A stretch of DNA of 64,000 nucleotides from Firmicutes bacterium HGW-Firmicutes-9 (GTDB lineage: Bacteria > Bacillota > Clostridia > Christensenellales > CAG-138). The DNA lies in contig PGZM01000002.1 in the NCBI GenBank assembly GCA_002841395.1, positions 1-64,000 of the forward strand. Direction: 5' to 3'. Shown here piece after piece: positions 33,222-41,685 of this stretch. The first letter of the stretch is position 1. Each line of letters begins with the position of its first letter. Under the pieces are notes generated by a model that worked only from the letters and a program-made list of their open reading frames with translations, had not been told where the DNA came from and ran no database searches. Position numbers and translations under genes: made by a program.

Positions 33222-34904
33222 TTACTTAAATTGCTTGTATATTGGCTTGGGGAACTTAATCTTCAAGAGGGAACGGAAGATTGGGTTTTGGACGAGATAA
33301 TCTCCTTGTTCCAACCGCGTCAACATGTTCTGGTAGGTGTTGGGCAGACTCTTATAATCGGCTGTCGATGTCTCAATAGAATTTGTACGGCCATATGCGT
33401 GGGTCGCACAGTTGCCGGTCACTCGTGAGTGAATCGCCGAACGAAACTGCTCTGCCGCAAACAAAATGACCCCTAATGATCTACCACGCTCTGTCACATC
33501 GAGGATTTCACGGAGGATAGGGGATGTCTTGGGGATTTCCTTTGAAGCGTACTTGTTTAGCTCATCGATGAAAATTACGATTCTGGATGGAGGTGCAACT
33601 CCAGGCTCAGCATCATATTCTCCAAGTTTCAGGTTGTAGATGGTGCGTACAGCGTCGCCGAATACAAAGGCCTGCTTATCTTCGGGCAATTTAGCAATGT
33701 CTATAACGCGTACTTCGTTCTTGCGTATCTGTTTAAGTTCATCTGCGAGCCTGCACTCCGCTTTTGAAGAGTTGACAGCGTTGGCGAACATATCATCTTG
33801 GATTGCCTTGCGAACAACACGCTTGAACTTGCGCCAGCTCAGCACTGATATGTCGCCCTTATCCCCGGCGTTGCCTTTCTGGGCTTTTTCAGACACGGCG
33901 TCCATAAATTCAGACCAGGTGGAAAGGCCGCCAAAGTCCCTGTCGTCACGGTCGATGATCTTGCTGATGATAGACTCCATGGTCTGAGCGGGATCGTCAA
34001 TGTCTGCGAACATCATTTCGATATTTTCTTTGTCATCTGCGTAAATATACTTGAATTTCTTTAGTTGTTCATCAGCCACATAGCAATCTATATCGTCTTT
34101 CGACAGATAGGTACTCAGCTTAACGGAGCTATTACTTGCATATGGGATGTAGTACTTTACGTGCTGGAACGGAACTGTTGAAAGCCCGAGATTTATATAC
34201 TCCTTGAAAGTCCGATCCTGTTCACCGGGAGCGTCTGATAAAAAATCGTTCGGTCTATCGATGGCCATCAGATCCCTGCCCTTCACATTGAAGATGACGA
34301 AAGCCACGCTATCATCCGTGTCAGCGTTTAGGTACTGATCCTGTATAGCCTTCATGAGGAACATTGCATAAGATGTTTTGGCGGCAAGGCCTGAGATGCC
34401 AGAGATATTGAGATGTGCGCCTTCCGGTCCAAGGATGAATTTCGAGTTCAGATGAACTGGAAGAGTGACCTCATCTGCCGTCCCTTCGTACATTTTTAAA
34501 GAGCCACACACCAATGGATTTTGGACTCGATCGAGGCCCAACGCCATCGTGATTTCCTCGGCAGACGCGAGGGACACCTTAGCGTTGTTATGGACCGGCG
34601 TATAAAGGTTTCGGTTATTAAAAGATACCTTGGCCTTAGCATAGTTCATACCAACACGGAGAGTGGGCTCATTGATGTCAACGTCACCGAAATCACTGGA
34701 GATGAAGTTCGTCAAAAAGCTCTGCGCATCCGTAATATGAGATATGTTCTCTATCACCCCGAACGTGTATGAGCCCTCGATATGCTCTACCTTAACGATA
34801 TCAAAGGCGTGGAGCTTCAGGTCTGAGTTCGTCCAGAAATTGAATTCGTCCATTGTAGTAGGGTTTTTTTCAGTAGCTAGAACGCGGCCAATCAATTTGC
34901 TCAT
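33222..34904 (-). CDS. herA-like: HerA-like DNA-translocating ATPase (DUF87), second gene of the operon
   Basis: 560 residues from the ATG at 34904, which has AAGGAGGA upstream; an in-frame ATG 34 codons earlier would overlap the NurA-like gene and lacks a ribosome site. The N-terminal ~90 residues look like a HAS-barrel (KLIGRVLATE, HAFDIVKVEH). The ATPase has an unusual Walker A GISGLAAKTS (about 169-178), Walker B VIFIDEL with DE at 447-448, and the HerA-type GRSLGVILFAAEQF sensor region. HerA hexamers pump DNA to the NurA nuclease for end resection. The cognate nurA-like gene ends 11 bases upstream. Confidence 0.88.
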   Translation of the reverse strand: MSKLIGRVLATEKNPTTMDEFNFWTNSDLKLHAFDIVKVEHIEGSYTFGVIENISHITDAQSFLTNFISSDFGDVDINEPTLRVGMNYAKAKVSFNNRNLYTPVHNNAKVSLASAEEITMALGLDRVQNPLVCGSLKMYEGTADEVTLPVHLNSKFILGPEGAHLNISGISGLAAKTSYAMFLMKAIQDQYLNADTDDSVAFVIFNVKGRDLMAIDRPNDFLSDAPGEQDRTFKEYINLGLSTVPFQHVKYYIPYASNSSVKLSTYLSKDDIDCYVADEQLKKFKYIYADDKENIEMMFADIDDPAQTMESIISKIIDRDDRDFGGLSTWSEFMDAVSEKAQKGNAGDKGDISVLSWRKFKRVVRKAIQDDMFANAVNSSKAECRLADELKQIRKNEVRVIDIAKLPEDKQAFVFGDAVRTIYNLKLGEYDAEPGVAPPSRIVIFIDELNKYASKEIPKTSPILREILDVTERGRSLGVILFAAEQFRSAIHSRVTGNCATHAYGRTNSIETSTADYKSLPNTYQNMLTRLEQGDYLVQNPIFRSLLKIKFPKPIYKQFK

Positions 34905-34915
34905 GTACATCCTCC

Positions 34916-36106
34916 TTAGAATAGGTGCAGGAAGCTCTCTGCACTGAGATATCGAGATTTCACATATGATTCTGTTAAGTATATCGGATATATGTGATTT
35001 GCCCACCTAAGATCCGAGCCATAGCAGACGGGGTTTCGTTCGTTGATGAGGTATGCGGAGAGCGTGTCAACGTCATCGCTATCGATGCCATACTCATTCT
35101 CCTCCTCAGTGACAAGGATCTTCTCGACCTTTAAGACTCCATCGAAGGGGGTGCGCGTCTGCTTTTTATCTCTCAGTCTGATATACCACACGGCAAATTT
35201 GATGTCGCCAAGCATCTCATTTTCATATTCCGCAACAGGTGTGCGATGATAGAGTGGAAGCTCCGCAATGAAACCGGGGTTCGGTTTGTCGCCGAGAACT
35301 TGGCAAACCTCAGGATTGAAATTTTTTGAAGCGCCGATAACCCATTTGTAGTTATTCTTGAGCATCATATACTTCTTCGTGTCGGCCTTGTCTTCTTTTG
35401 TTGGTCGATACTCCAAAGATCCATCTTTGACAAGGTAATTATCTTGATTGAGCTTCCCTTCGCGGACTAGCTCAGCGACCAGATCTTTTTCGCGTTCAAT
35501 CATGCGATCTTGTACGCGCGCAGTTGCACGATCTTCATACACAACTCGTTCACTCCCAATCTTAGACGTTCGGTAGGGCAAAATTGTGGAGAATTCAATC
35601 CCGAGTCGCTTCAACTCTTCACATTCGCTCAGTTTCCTCGCCGTTGCAGGCCAGAACCCTGGCTTGCCGTCTGCATCTGCCACATCCGGCATAGACAGCA
35701 CAATTTCACGTTTGAACTTGGCGGGCTCAACTTTTCTGTCGATTCGGTGACAACAGCCGACGCCAATTTGCCCGGCGATAACAGGGAATATGACACTTCT
35801 TCCTCCCGATTGCGGGAAAGCCATGTCATCTACTTTGAATACCCTTCGAGAACCGTCTAGAAAATATGTCAACACCTGATCATCTCTCGCGGCTAATGCC
35901 TTGGCACGCGCGGTTAGGTCGACATATGTTCTGTGCTGCATTGTTTCGGCTTTTCGTTTCCAAACAATTTCGTTGTCTCCATACTCGATTGATGGGCGAT
36001 CTGAGTGGTCAAGCCCATACTTATGCGCTTTATAGCTCTTTCCGCCGGTCGCCTCAGCAAGAATAGTCATTACTTTGTTGCGCGGGGCAGGTAACGAATC
36101 ACCCAT
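34916..36106 (-). CDS. nurA-like: NurA-domain nuclease, first gene of the operon
   Basis: 396 residues. The three NurA signatures are visible in order: D84 in YFLDGSRRVF with the following FPVIAGQIGVG, D228 in LVKDGSLEY, and K261 in WVIGASKNF. NurA is an RNase H-like DNA exo/endonuclease that works with HerA. AAAGGAGG precedes the ATG. As first gene it sets transcription of a four-gene, tightly spaced minus-strand operon. In archaea the pair resects double-strand breaks with Rad50-Mre11; here it is joined to GHKL and radical SAM genes instead, inside a defence-like island. Confidence 0.82.
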   Translation of the reverse strand: MGDSLPAPRNKVMTILAEATGGKSYKAHKYGLDHSDRPSIEYGDNEIVWKRKAETMQHRTYVDLTARAKALAARDDQVLTYFLDGSRRVFKVDDMAFPQSGGRSVIFPVIAGQIGVGCCHRIDRKVEPAKFKREIVLSMPDVADADGKPGFWPATARKLSECEELKRLGIEFSTILPYRTSKIGSERVVYEDRATARVQDRMIEREKDLVAELVREGKLNQDNYLVKDGSLEYRPTKEDKADTKKYMMLKNNYKWVIGASKNFNPEVCQVLGDKPNPGFIAELPLYHRTPVAEYENEMLGDIKFAVWYIRLRDKKQTRTPFDGVLKVEKILVTEEENEYGIDSDDVDTLSAYLINERNPVCYGSDLRWANHIYPIYLTESYVKSRYLSAESFLHLF

Positions 36107-36360
36107 TTTTGACCTCCTTTATATTCTCGGAAGCAGAGCAGATAACATTGAGGTTGTTTAATAGCACTCGTGTAATAATATATCCTTGTTATAGGAAGAA
36201 ATCACTTCTTTGCATATCAAGATTTATAATAGGCGAGTTATATGCAAGAGGCCTATTCGGAAAAAGCAAATACTTTTATTAGCCTTCTCAGAAAAAGCCA
36301 AACGCAAAATGCTGGCCACATCCATCTGAACCGCGTAGTAGTAAATAATAGTAGAAAGCA
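36107..36360. other. Short AT-rich gap upstream of the nurA-like operon
   Basis: 250 bases between two minus-strand genes. It must hold the operon promoter; I see several AT-rich hexamers on the minus strand but none that pairs convincingly with a -35. Nothing else is supported. Confidence 0.4.
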
Positions 36361-37839
36361 CTACATCGTTTTTAGGACCGATTCTATCCAAGCACGCACA
36401 GGTGCAATAAAATTCTCCCAAACATCGGTCTTCGCGAACAATTCAATTACTTTTGATAGTCCCACATTATAGTCAATATCGAGACGCTTAATTGCATCAT
36501 CAATGTATTTATGATCGTCTTCAACTACGCCAATTTCGTTTAAAACTATTCGGAATTCGTGCTGATCAGGCAAAATTTCGCGCGATAATGACAAAACACC
36601 GTTCCTAATGAACAGTTCAGGCTTTTGCTGCTGTGGAAGATTATATTGTAATATTGCGTGTAAAACTTCATCTCTTTGCGTAATATAAGCTTGTCCGGTT
36701 ATAACTTCTTTGATGCGATCGATCTTATCCTGTTCAGAAACATATACATCACCATCCATAACAACAACCATCTTATCATCAAGCTCGGCATTTAATACTT
36801 TCCCGGCAATTACAGTAAAAGCGTTTATTGCTGGTCCGAAGAGGAAAGTTTGGACAAATCTCTTGCAATTTAATCCTGAGCATATCTCGTTGATAATTGC
36901 TTGTGAAAGTTTGTCTTCAACAAATATGTGTATTGGCCGCTGAACATCGCCGGTTAGCTGTAATATTGAATCTGTTGAAATTGAAGTTTGAACTAAAGTC
37001 GTGTTTGGTGTTTGCAAGAGATACCGGATCTTCACATATTCAAGCAAATCTACCATCACCATCGAGTGTGTGGTGAATATTATTTGAAGATTACGAGCGA
37101 CAGCAATTTCATAAAGCTTTTTTACAATACGTTTCAATGCATTCTCATGAAGAAGAAGATCCAATTCATCAATCAAGATTAACGAATATTTAGGACACCG
37201 AACCGCTTCGCTCAAAATTTTGAAAACCCTTTGTTCACCTGATCCCATGCTAAGCGAAGTACAATATCCTATGGTTTCTCGCAATACACCTAAGTATTCC
37301 TTATTTGAATGACTTTTGCAAATTGCAAGCCTCTCATAAGGTATGTTAAGTACGTACTTGCATGAATCAAGAATTCTTACAGAATTGTTATCAAGTTGCT
37401 CGCGAAGTGTAAGTGCAAGAAATGTTTTGGTATTATCTGATTCAATATCAGGAACACACGATTTTATTCCGATAAATGAGACATATCTTTCGGGTCGGTT
37501 ATCATAACGAGGAGTCCATCGTTCCTGCTTCTGATATTGCCTTTCTATATTTTCATATACTCGCGTGCCGTCTCTATATGAGATTGTTATCGAAAATCTG
37601 CTGTCATTCCATAATGCGTATGTGTTCGGCAAAAAGAATTCTGAAAACTTATAGTCCTTCCTTTGCACACCATCGGGCTTATAGCAACAAGATAGTGCAT
37701 GTAATATTGTTGATTTCCCGACACCGTTTACACCCATTAATGCAATCAATGGTCCTTCAGTTAAATTTATACTGAGTGTTTGAAGGTTTTTTAATTTCTC
37801 TATTTGGATTGTTTTAATTTGTTGCTGAGAAATAGGCAT
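36361..37839 (-). CDS. AAA ATPase with C-terminal TOPRIM-like domain (OLD-related)
   Basis: 492 residues from the ATG at 37839, which has GGAGGAG just upstream; a frame opening 14 codons earlier lacks a ribosome site. Walker A GVNGVGKS (36-43), ABC-type signature SMGSGEQR (197-204), Walker B LIDELD (222-227) and TTHS switch at 256-259 identify an SMC/ABC-type AAA_21 ATPase. The C-terminal third has E308 (FVEDKLSQ) and D362-G-D364 (VVMDGD), the acidic set of a TOPRIM nuclease. Stand-alone proteins of this class belong to the overcoming-lysogenisation-defect group linked to phage defence. It is not obviously co-transcribed with its neighbours. Confidence 0.82.
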   Translation of the reverse strand: MPISQQQIKTIQIEKLKNLQTLSINLTEGPLIALMGVNGVGKSTILHALSCCYKPDGVQRKDYKFSEFFLPNTYALWNDSRFSITISYRDGTRVYENIERQYQKQERWTPRYDNRPERYVSFIGIKSCVPDIESDNTKTFLALTLREQLDNNSVRILDSCKYVLNIPYERLAICKSHSNKEYLGVLRETIGYCTSLSMGSGEQRVFKILSEAVRCPKYSLILIDELDLLLHENALKRIVKKLYEIAVARNLQIIFTTHSMVMVDLLEYVKIRYLLQTPNTTLVQTSISTDSILQLTGDVQRPIHIFVEDKLSQAIINEICSGLNCKRFVQTFLFGPAINAFTVIAGKVLNAELDDKMVVVMDGDVYVSEQDKIDRIKEVITGQAYITQRDEVLHAILQYNLPQQQKPELFIRNGVLSLSREILPDQHEFRIVLNEIGVVEDDHKYIDDAIKRLDIDYNVGLSKVIELFAKTDVWENFIAPVRAWIESVLKTM

Positions 37840-38358
37840 TACTCTCCTCCAACAATTTGCTTTGAGTTTAAAAATACACAAAACAGCAAGTTACATCATA
37901 TGTAAAAGCTCGCTATCTTGACAGTGAGACTGGTGAATTTACTGCTGATCTTTATAATAACACTCTTGATATGAAATCGAAAGGTTGCTTTCACAAAACT
38001 TATGAAAATGTAAGAATTATACTTTTTTAGTTAAAGGATCCTAATAAAAATCAAATTATGTTACAATATGGTCTCAACGAATGAGCTATGAATGCGATAG
38101 AATATTAACACATCAGTACACCAGCCTTAAAGATTTCCTCATGAAGAATACGCATTCTTTCGTACTGCTTCTTATCTTTAGCATCTCCGATAAGGAAGTT
38201 AGTATAAAAATAAGATTGTTTATGCTCAGAGTTCACTCCTGCGCGATTGATAATACTCCTGCGCGTAACCCCGAGGTGGGTGCAAAATTGGTAGCCAAAT
38301 CCAAAATCAACCCAATTCACTCGATTCCATCATCACAATAGAAATAGAAGAACTCCAC

Positions 38359-38381
38359 AAAGCCCTAACTTAGGGCTTTTT
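38359..38381 (+). terminator. Hairpin with T tract (plus strand)
   Basis: AAAGCCCTA (38359-38367) pairs with TAGGGCTTT (38371-38379), loop ACT, with the T run to 38381. Acts rightward; it may protect the tRNA region from read-through. Flanking A residues make weak bidirectional activity possible. Confidence 0.65.
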
Positions 38382-38387
38382 GCATAG

Positions 38388-38425
38388 AAAAAGTACCCAC
38401 GAATTGTATCATTGCGTGAGTACTT
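38388..38425 (-). terminator. Terminator of tRNA-Asn
   Basis: On the minus strand an 11-base stem (complements of 38415-38425 and 38391-38401, one G-T) is followed by a T tract (A run 38386-38392). It begins three bases after the tRNA 3' end. Confidence 0.85.
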
Positions 38426-38428
38426 AGC

Positions 38429-38504
38429 TGGCTCCCCCTGCTGGACTCGAACCAGCGACACTGCGGTTAACAGCCGCATGCTCTACCAACTGAGCTAAGG
38501 AGGA
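38429..38504 (-). tRNA. tRNA-Asn (GTT)
   Basis: 76 bases on the minus strand. Acceptor stem TCCTCCT pairs with AGGGGGA (one T-G pair); D-arm AGCTCAGTTGGTAGAGC; anticodon stem GCGGC with loop CTGTTAA giving anticodon GTT; T-arm CTGGTTCGAGTCCAG; discriminator G and an encoded CCA. Its 3' end points toward the AT-rich island, the usual orientation for tRNA genes used as integration targets. I found no second copy of its 3' end in the window. Confidence 0.97.
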
Positions 38505-38627
38505 ACGTTACTCGGAGATTTTACATGAATTCGACACCACTTGCAATTGACACGGCGGGCGATGAGCGGCGGTTATGATAAAATATGCAACGAATTCGCA
38601 TGTTATCTCTGAAATGCTCGTCTTTGA

Positions 38628-38656
38628 TTGACGTTTTGAAGTTCGCAACCTATAAT
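38628..38656 (+). promoter_or_regulatory. Strong promoter, apparently for a leaderless mRNA
   Basis: -35 TTGACG (38628-38633), 17-base spacer, -10 TATAAT (38651-38656). The expected start point, seven bases on, coincides with the ATG at 38663. Confidence 0.8.
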
Positions 38657-38662
38657 ATTCAC

Positions 38663-39190
38663 ATGGATGAGAACACCGTCGTCAACCTCGTCGCCATCGA
38701 AACCGCCACGCCGAAGTGGCGGATCGCGCGCTCTGCCGGAGCGGTGTATATCATGCTCATCGCGCTGATGATCGCGTGCATCTCTATCGGCAATCTCTTA
38801 TACGAAAGTTTCCAGATTTCGCGGCACATCACGCAGCCGATACTCTATGCATTGATCGCAATCAGCGGCGTCTATCTCTATCGGAAGCATTACATTTGCT
38901 ATCGATATACGCTCACGGACGAGCTGCTGGCAATCGAAGAAGTCGGCGGCAAGGCCGAAAAGACGATTGCGGTGATTGAGCTAGTGGATATTCGCGCGAT
39001 CTCTGCTTATGAATCCAGAATGAAAACTTCTGACAGAATCATACGCGCATCGCTGCCGCCGAGATCCGCGCAGACTCTTGTGGAAGCAAGTCTCGATGGG
39101 AAAAACATAAGCCTTACGATAAGCGCGAGCGAAGAATTTGTCAACAAACTGACCGCGCAGTGGAACGATTGCGCAGAAAGTATTCAATAA
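38663..39190 (+). CDS. Membrane protein of unknown function
   Basis: 175 residues from ATG 38663. Two transmembrane helices (AGAVYIMLIALMIACISIG and ITQPILYALIAISGVYLY, about 25-85), then a ~90-residue cytoplasmic beta-rich domain (YRYTLTDELLAIEEVGG, IAVIELVDIRAISAYES) reminiscent of bacterial PH-like domains. No ribosome site is seen and the start falls on the predicted transcription start, so the mRNA may be leaderless; an earlier ATG at 38585 lies upstream of the promoter. Followed after six bases by the decarboxylase gene, so likely its operon partner. Confidence 0.72.
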   Translation: MDENTVVNLVAIETATPKWRIARSAGAVYIMLIALMIACISIGNLLYESFQISRHITQPILYALIAISGVYLYRKHYICYRYTLTDELLAIEEVGGKAEKTIAVIELVDIRAISAYESRMKTSDRIIRASLPPRSAQTLVEASLDGKNISLTISASEEFVNKLTAQWNDCAESIQ

Positions 39191-39196
39191 CCGACC

Positions 39197-40642
39197 ATGG
39201 ACAAGTACCCGAAGCTTCCCAATCAATCCCTGCAGGAAACGCTGGGCGCGTATGAACGCGAGAACCCGGCGCGTTTTCACATGCCCGGACACAAAGGGCG
39301 CGGACTCTCCGGCTTCTGGCGGGACGAGCTGCAGCTTTGGGATGTCACCGAACTGAGCAACACCGACAACCTGCATGCGCCCAGTGGCGCGATTGCCGCG
39401 GCGGAAGCGGGCATGGCGCAGGCATACGGCGCGAAGGCTTCTTTTTTTGTGGTCAACGGCGGAACGAACGCGGTGCAGGCAATGATTCTCGCGCTCGGCA
39501 ATGAGGATAAATTGCTGCTTTCGCGCGATTGCCACCGCTGCGCAATCAGCGGCGCCGCGCTCCGCGGGATCGAAACCTATTACATATCGCCGAAATATGA
39601 CGAAGCGCAGGGGCTGCTCGGCTTGGTGACACCGGACGATCTGGATAGGGCGCTTGCAGAAACGGGCGCTACCGCCGCGCTGATTACATCACCGAACGCA
39701 TACGGCTTTTGCGCCGATGTCGCAGGGCTCTCACAGGCCGCGCACAAGCACGGCGCGCTGCTAATGATCGACGGCGCACACGGCGCGCATTATCCCTTCT
39801 CAGAGGCGCTGCCACGCGGTCTGGGCGGCTATGCCGACCTGTTTGTCCACTCGCAGCACAAAACGATGGACGCGCTGACACAGGCCGCCAGCCTGCATCT
39901 GGGTGAATGCCGCATCACGCCGGAAGAGATGCGCCGCGCACTCGCGATGACGGAGACGACAAGCCCGTCCTACCTATTAATGGCGTCGCTCGACTGGTCG
40001 GTCTATATGGCGAAGCGTCGCGACTGGACGGGGCAGGTCGCCCGCTGCATCGCGCTGGAAGAAAAGATCGAAGCCATCGAGGGATTGCGCGTGTTCCACG
40101 ACCCGGTCGGGATCGGCGTGTTTGAACGCGACAGAACGCGGATCGTGATTGACACAACCGCTCGCGGATACGGCGGGTATGAGGCGCAGGCGTATCTGGA
40201 GCAGCATAATATTTATCTGGAGATGGCGGACGCGCGAAGGCTGGTACTGATCACCACACCGAACGACGAGCCTGTCTGGTATGAGCAATTGCTGGAAACG
40301 CTTACGGCGTTGCCGAAACGGGCGCCGCGCAAGATGAAGCACAGCGGGGAAGAGGTGCGATTTGCCGCGAACGAGCAGCGCTTGACGATCCGCGAAGCGA
40401 CGTTTTCTCCGACACGGACCGTCCTGCTCGCAAAAGCTGCTGGCGGCACCTGCGCAGAAGCGATCGGCATCTATCCGCCGGGCATCGCTCTCGCCATGCC
40501 GGGAGAGATCATCGACCAACGCGCAATCGACTATCTGCTTGCGCAGGAGAAGAACGGCGGCGCGCTGTTTGGCGTATATGACGGACGCGTGTTTGTCACA
40601 GCTGAACAATCATCCAAAGCTACCAATACAAAAACGATTTGA
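39197..40642 (+). CDS. Orn/Lys/Arg decarboxylase family PLP enzyme
   Basis: 481 residues, the short Firmicute form lacking the N-terminal response-regulator-like wing. PLP-binding lysine K222 in HSQHKTMDALTQ, with D192 and H195 (IDGAHGAHYPF) and the family motif HMPGHKGRG at 28-36. It decarboxylates a basic amino acid (arginine or lysine) to a polyamine precursor. The gene directly precedes holB, as the yaaO-type gene does near tmk/holB in Bacillus. Its stop overlaps the region just before holB. Substrate cannot be decided from sequence alone. Confidence 0.9.
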   Translation: MDKYPKLPNQSLQETLGAYERENPARFHMPGHKGRGLSGFWRDELQLWDVTELSNTDNLHAPSGAIAAAEAGMAQAYGAKASFFVVNGGTNAVQAMILALGNEDKLLLSRDCHRCAISGAALRGIETYYISPKYDEAQGLLGLVTPDDLDRALAETGATAALITSPNAYGFCADVAGLSQAAHKHGALLMIDGAHGAHYPFSEALPRGLGGYADLFVHSQHKTMDALTQAASLHLGECRITPEEMRRALAMTETTSPSYLLMASLDWSVYMAKRRDWTGQVARCIALEEKIEAIEGLRVFHDPVGIGVFERDRTRIVIDTTARGYGGYEAQAYLEQHNIYLEMADARRLVLITTPNDEPVWYEQLLETLTALPKRAPRKMKHSGEEVRFAANEQRLTIREATFSPTRTVLLAKAAGGTCAEAIGIYPPGIALAMPGEIIDQRAIDYLLAQEKNGGALFGVYDGRVFVTAEQSSKATNTKTI

Positions 40643-40650
40643 GGAACAAC

Positions 40651-41619
40651 ATGCAGAACCGACTGCTCGAAGCCATACAACAAGGCCGTGCGCCGCACGC
40701 AATCCTGATCTCCGGGCCGGAAGGCAGCGGCAGGCGGGAGCTTGCGCGCCGTTGCGCCGCGCTCTTTTGCCTTGATGAGGACGCGCCGGAACGGCTGATC
40801 AACTGCCCGAATTATTATGAGATCGGCGAAAGCACGGTCAAGGTGGACGACATCCGCAATCTGCTTTCCTCCGCCGCGATGCAGGGCTTCAACGGAGGTC
40901 AGCGCGCTTTTGTGTTTGTCAACGCCCAGCTGATGAGTACGCAGATTCAAAACACGCTGCTCAAGACGCTTGAAGAGCCGCACAGCGAGACGATGCTGAT
41001 TCTCACGGGAAATGAGTTTGGCCTCCTGCCCACGATTCGTTCGCGCTGCGTGATCGAGCGGCTCGGCGCGGGCAGCGTCGAGGAAACCGCACGCACGCTT
41101 TCGCAGGAGGGCATGTCGCCGGAGGAAGCGCAGTTTTTTGCGACGCTCGCGGACGGAATCCTCAGCCGCGCACGCGCATATGCAACTGAAGAAGCCAGAG
41201 CGTTTCGTGCAAACGCGCTCGGCATACTGGATCGCGCAATCTATGAGTATGCGCCGTTTGCGGATGCGGCGGAGTTGATCACGAGCATGAGTGCGGAGCC
41301 GGAGCCGGACGACAGCCCCGACGACGAACCCAAGGCAAAGGGGAAAAAGAGGAAAAGAGGCGACGTACAATTGGCGTTAAACTTCCTCACCATATGCGTC
41401 AGTGTGTATCAGGATGCGCTGAACCAGCAGCTCATGGGGCAACCGCCGCGCAACAGCGACCAGCGGCTCTTGATCGGCAAGATCGCGTCGCACTTTACAA
41501 CCGCGCGGATACAAGGTATCATAGAAATGTTAAGCAGTTCTCAGCAAAAGCTGACCGCGGGCGCAAGCGTTTATCTGACGATGGACAGCGTGCTCGCAAA
41601 GCTGTTTATCGAGGCTTGA
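40651..41619 (+). CDS. holB: DNA polymerase III delta' subunit
   Basis: 322 residues from the ATG at 40651 (TGAGGA ribosome site); a TTG at 40639 overlaps the upstream stop but is a poorer choice. Clamp-loader AAA fold: ISGPEGSGRRELARRCAALF (Walker A degenerate GPEGSGRR, as in non-hydrolysing delta'), VDDIRNLLSSAAMQGFNGGQRAFVF, and the typical TLLKTLEEPHSETMLIL. An acidic/lysine linker (EPEPDDSPDDEPKAKGKK) precedes the C-terminal collar. It helps load the sliding clamp. The ricT gene follows, as in many Firmicutes. Confidence 0.92.
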   Translation: MQNRLLEAIQQGRAPHAILISGPEGSGRRELARRCAALFCLDEDAPERLINCPNYYEIGESTVKVDDIRNLLSSAAMQGFNGGQRAFVFVNAQLMSTQIQNTLLKTLEEPHSETMLILTGNEFGLLPTIRSRCVIERLGAGSVEETARTLSQEGMSPEEAQFFATLADGILSRARAYATEEARAFRANALGILDRAIYEYAPFADAAELITSMSAEPEPDDSPDDEPKAKGKKRKRGDVQLALNFLTICVSVYQDALNQQLMGQPPRNSDQRLLIGKIASHFTTARIQGIIEMLSSSQQKLTAGASVYLTMDSVLAKLFIEA

Positions 41620-41685
41620 CACAAGATTTGACATACACCTGATCCGCGCAAATTTGCGCCGGATGCAGTAAGGAGTTTGAACAAC

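Larger units (their letters stand above)
37840..38428. other. Intergenic region between the island and tRNA-Asn
   Basis: About 590 AT-rich bases. Opposing frames at 38081-38341 (plus) and 38105-38320 (minus) lack ribosome sites; the minus one (segment YFYTNFLIGDAKDKKQYERM) could be a fragment of a lost gene. Two hairpin terminators lie at the right end. Confidence 0.4.

Noticed and set aside
38081..38341. 86-codon plus-strand frame left of tRNA-Asn
   Set aside because: No ribosome site, opposing frame equally long, no recognisable protein pattern.
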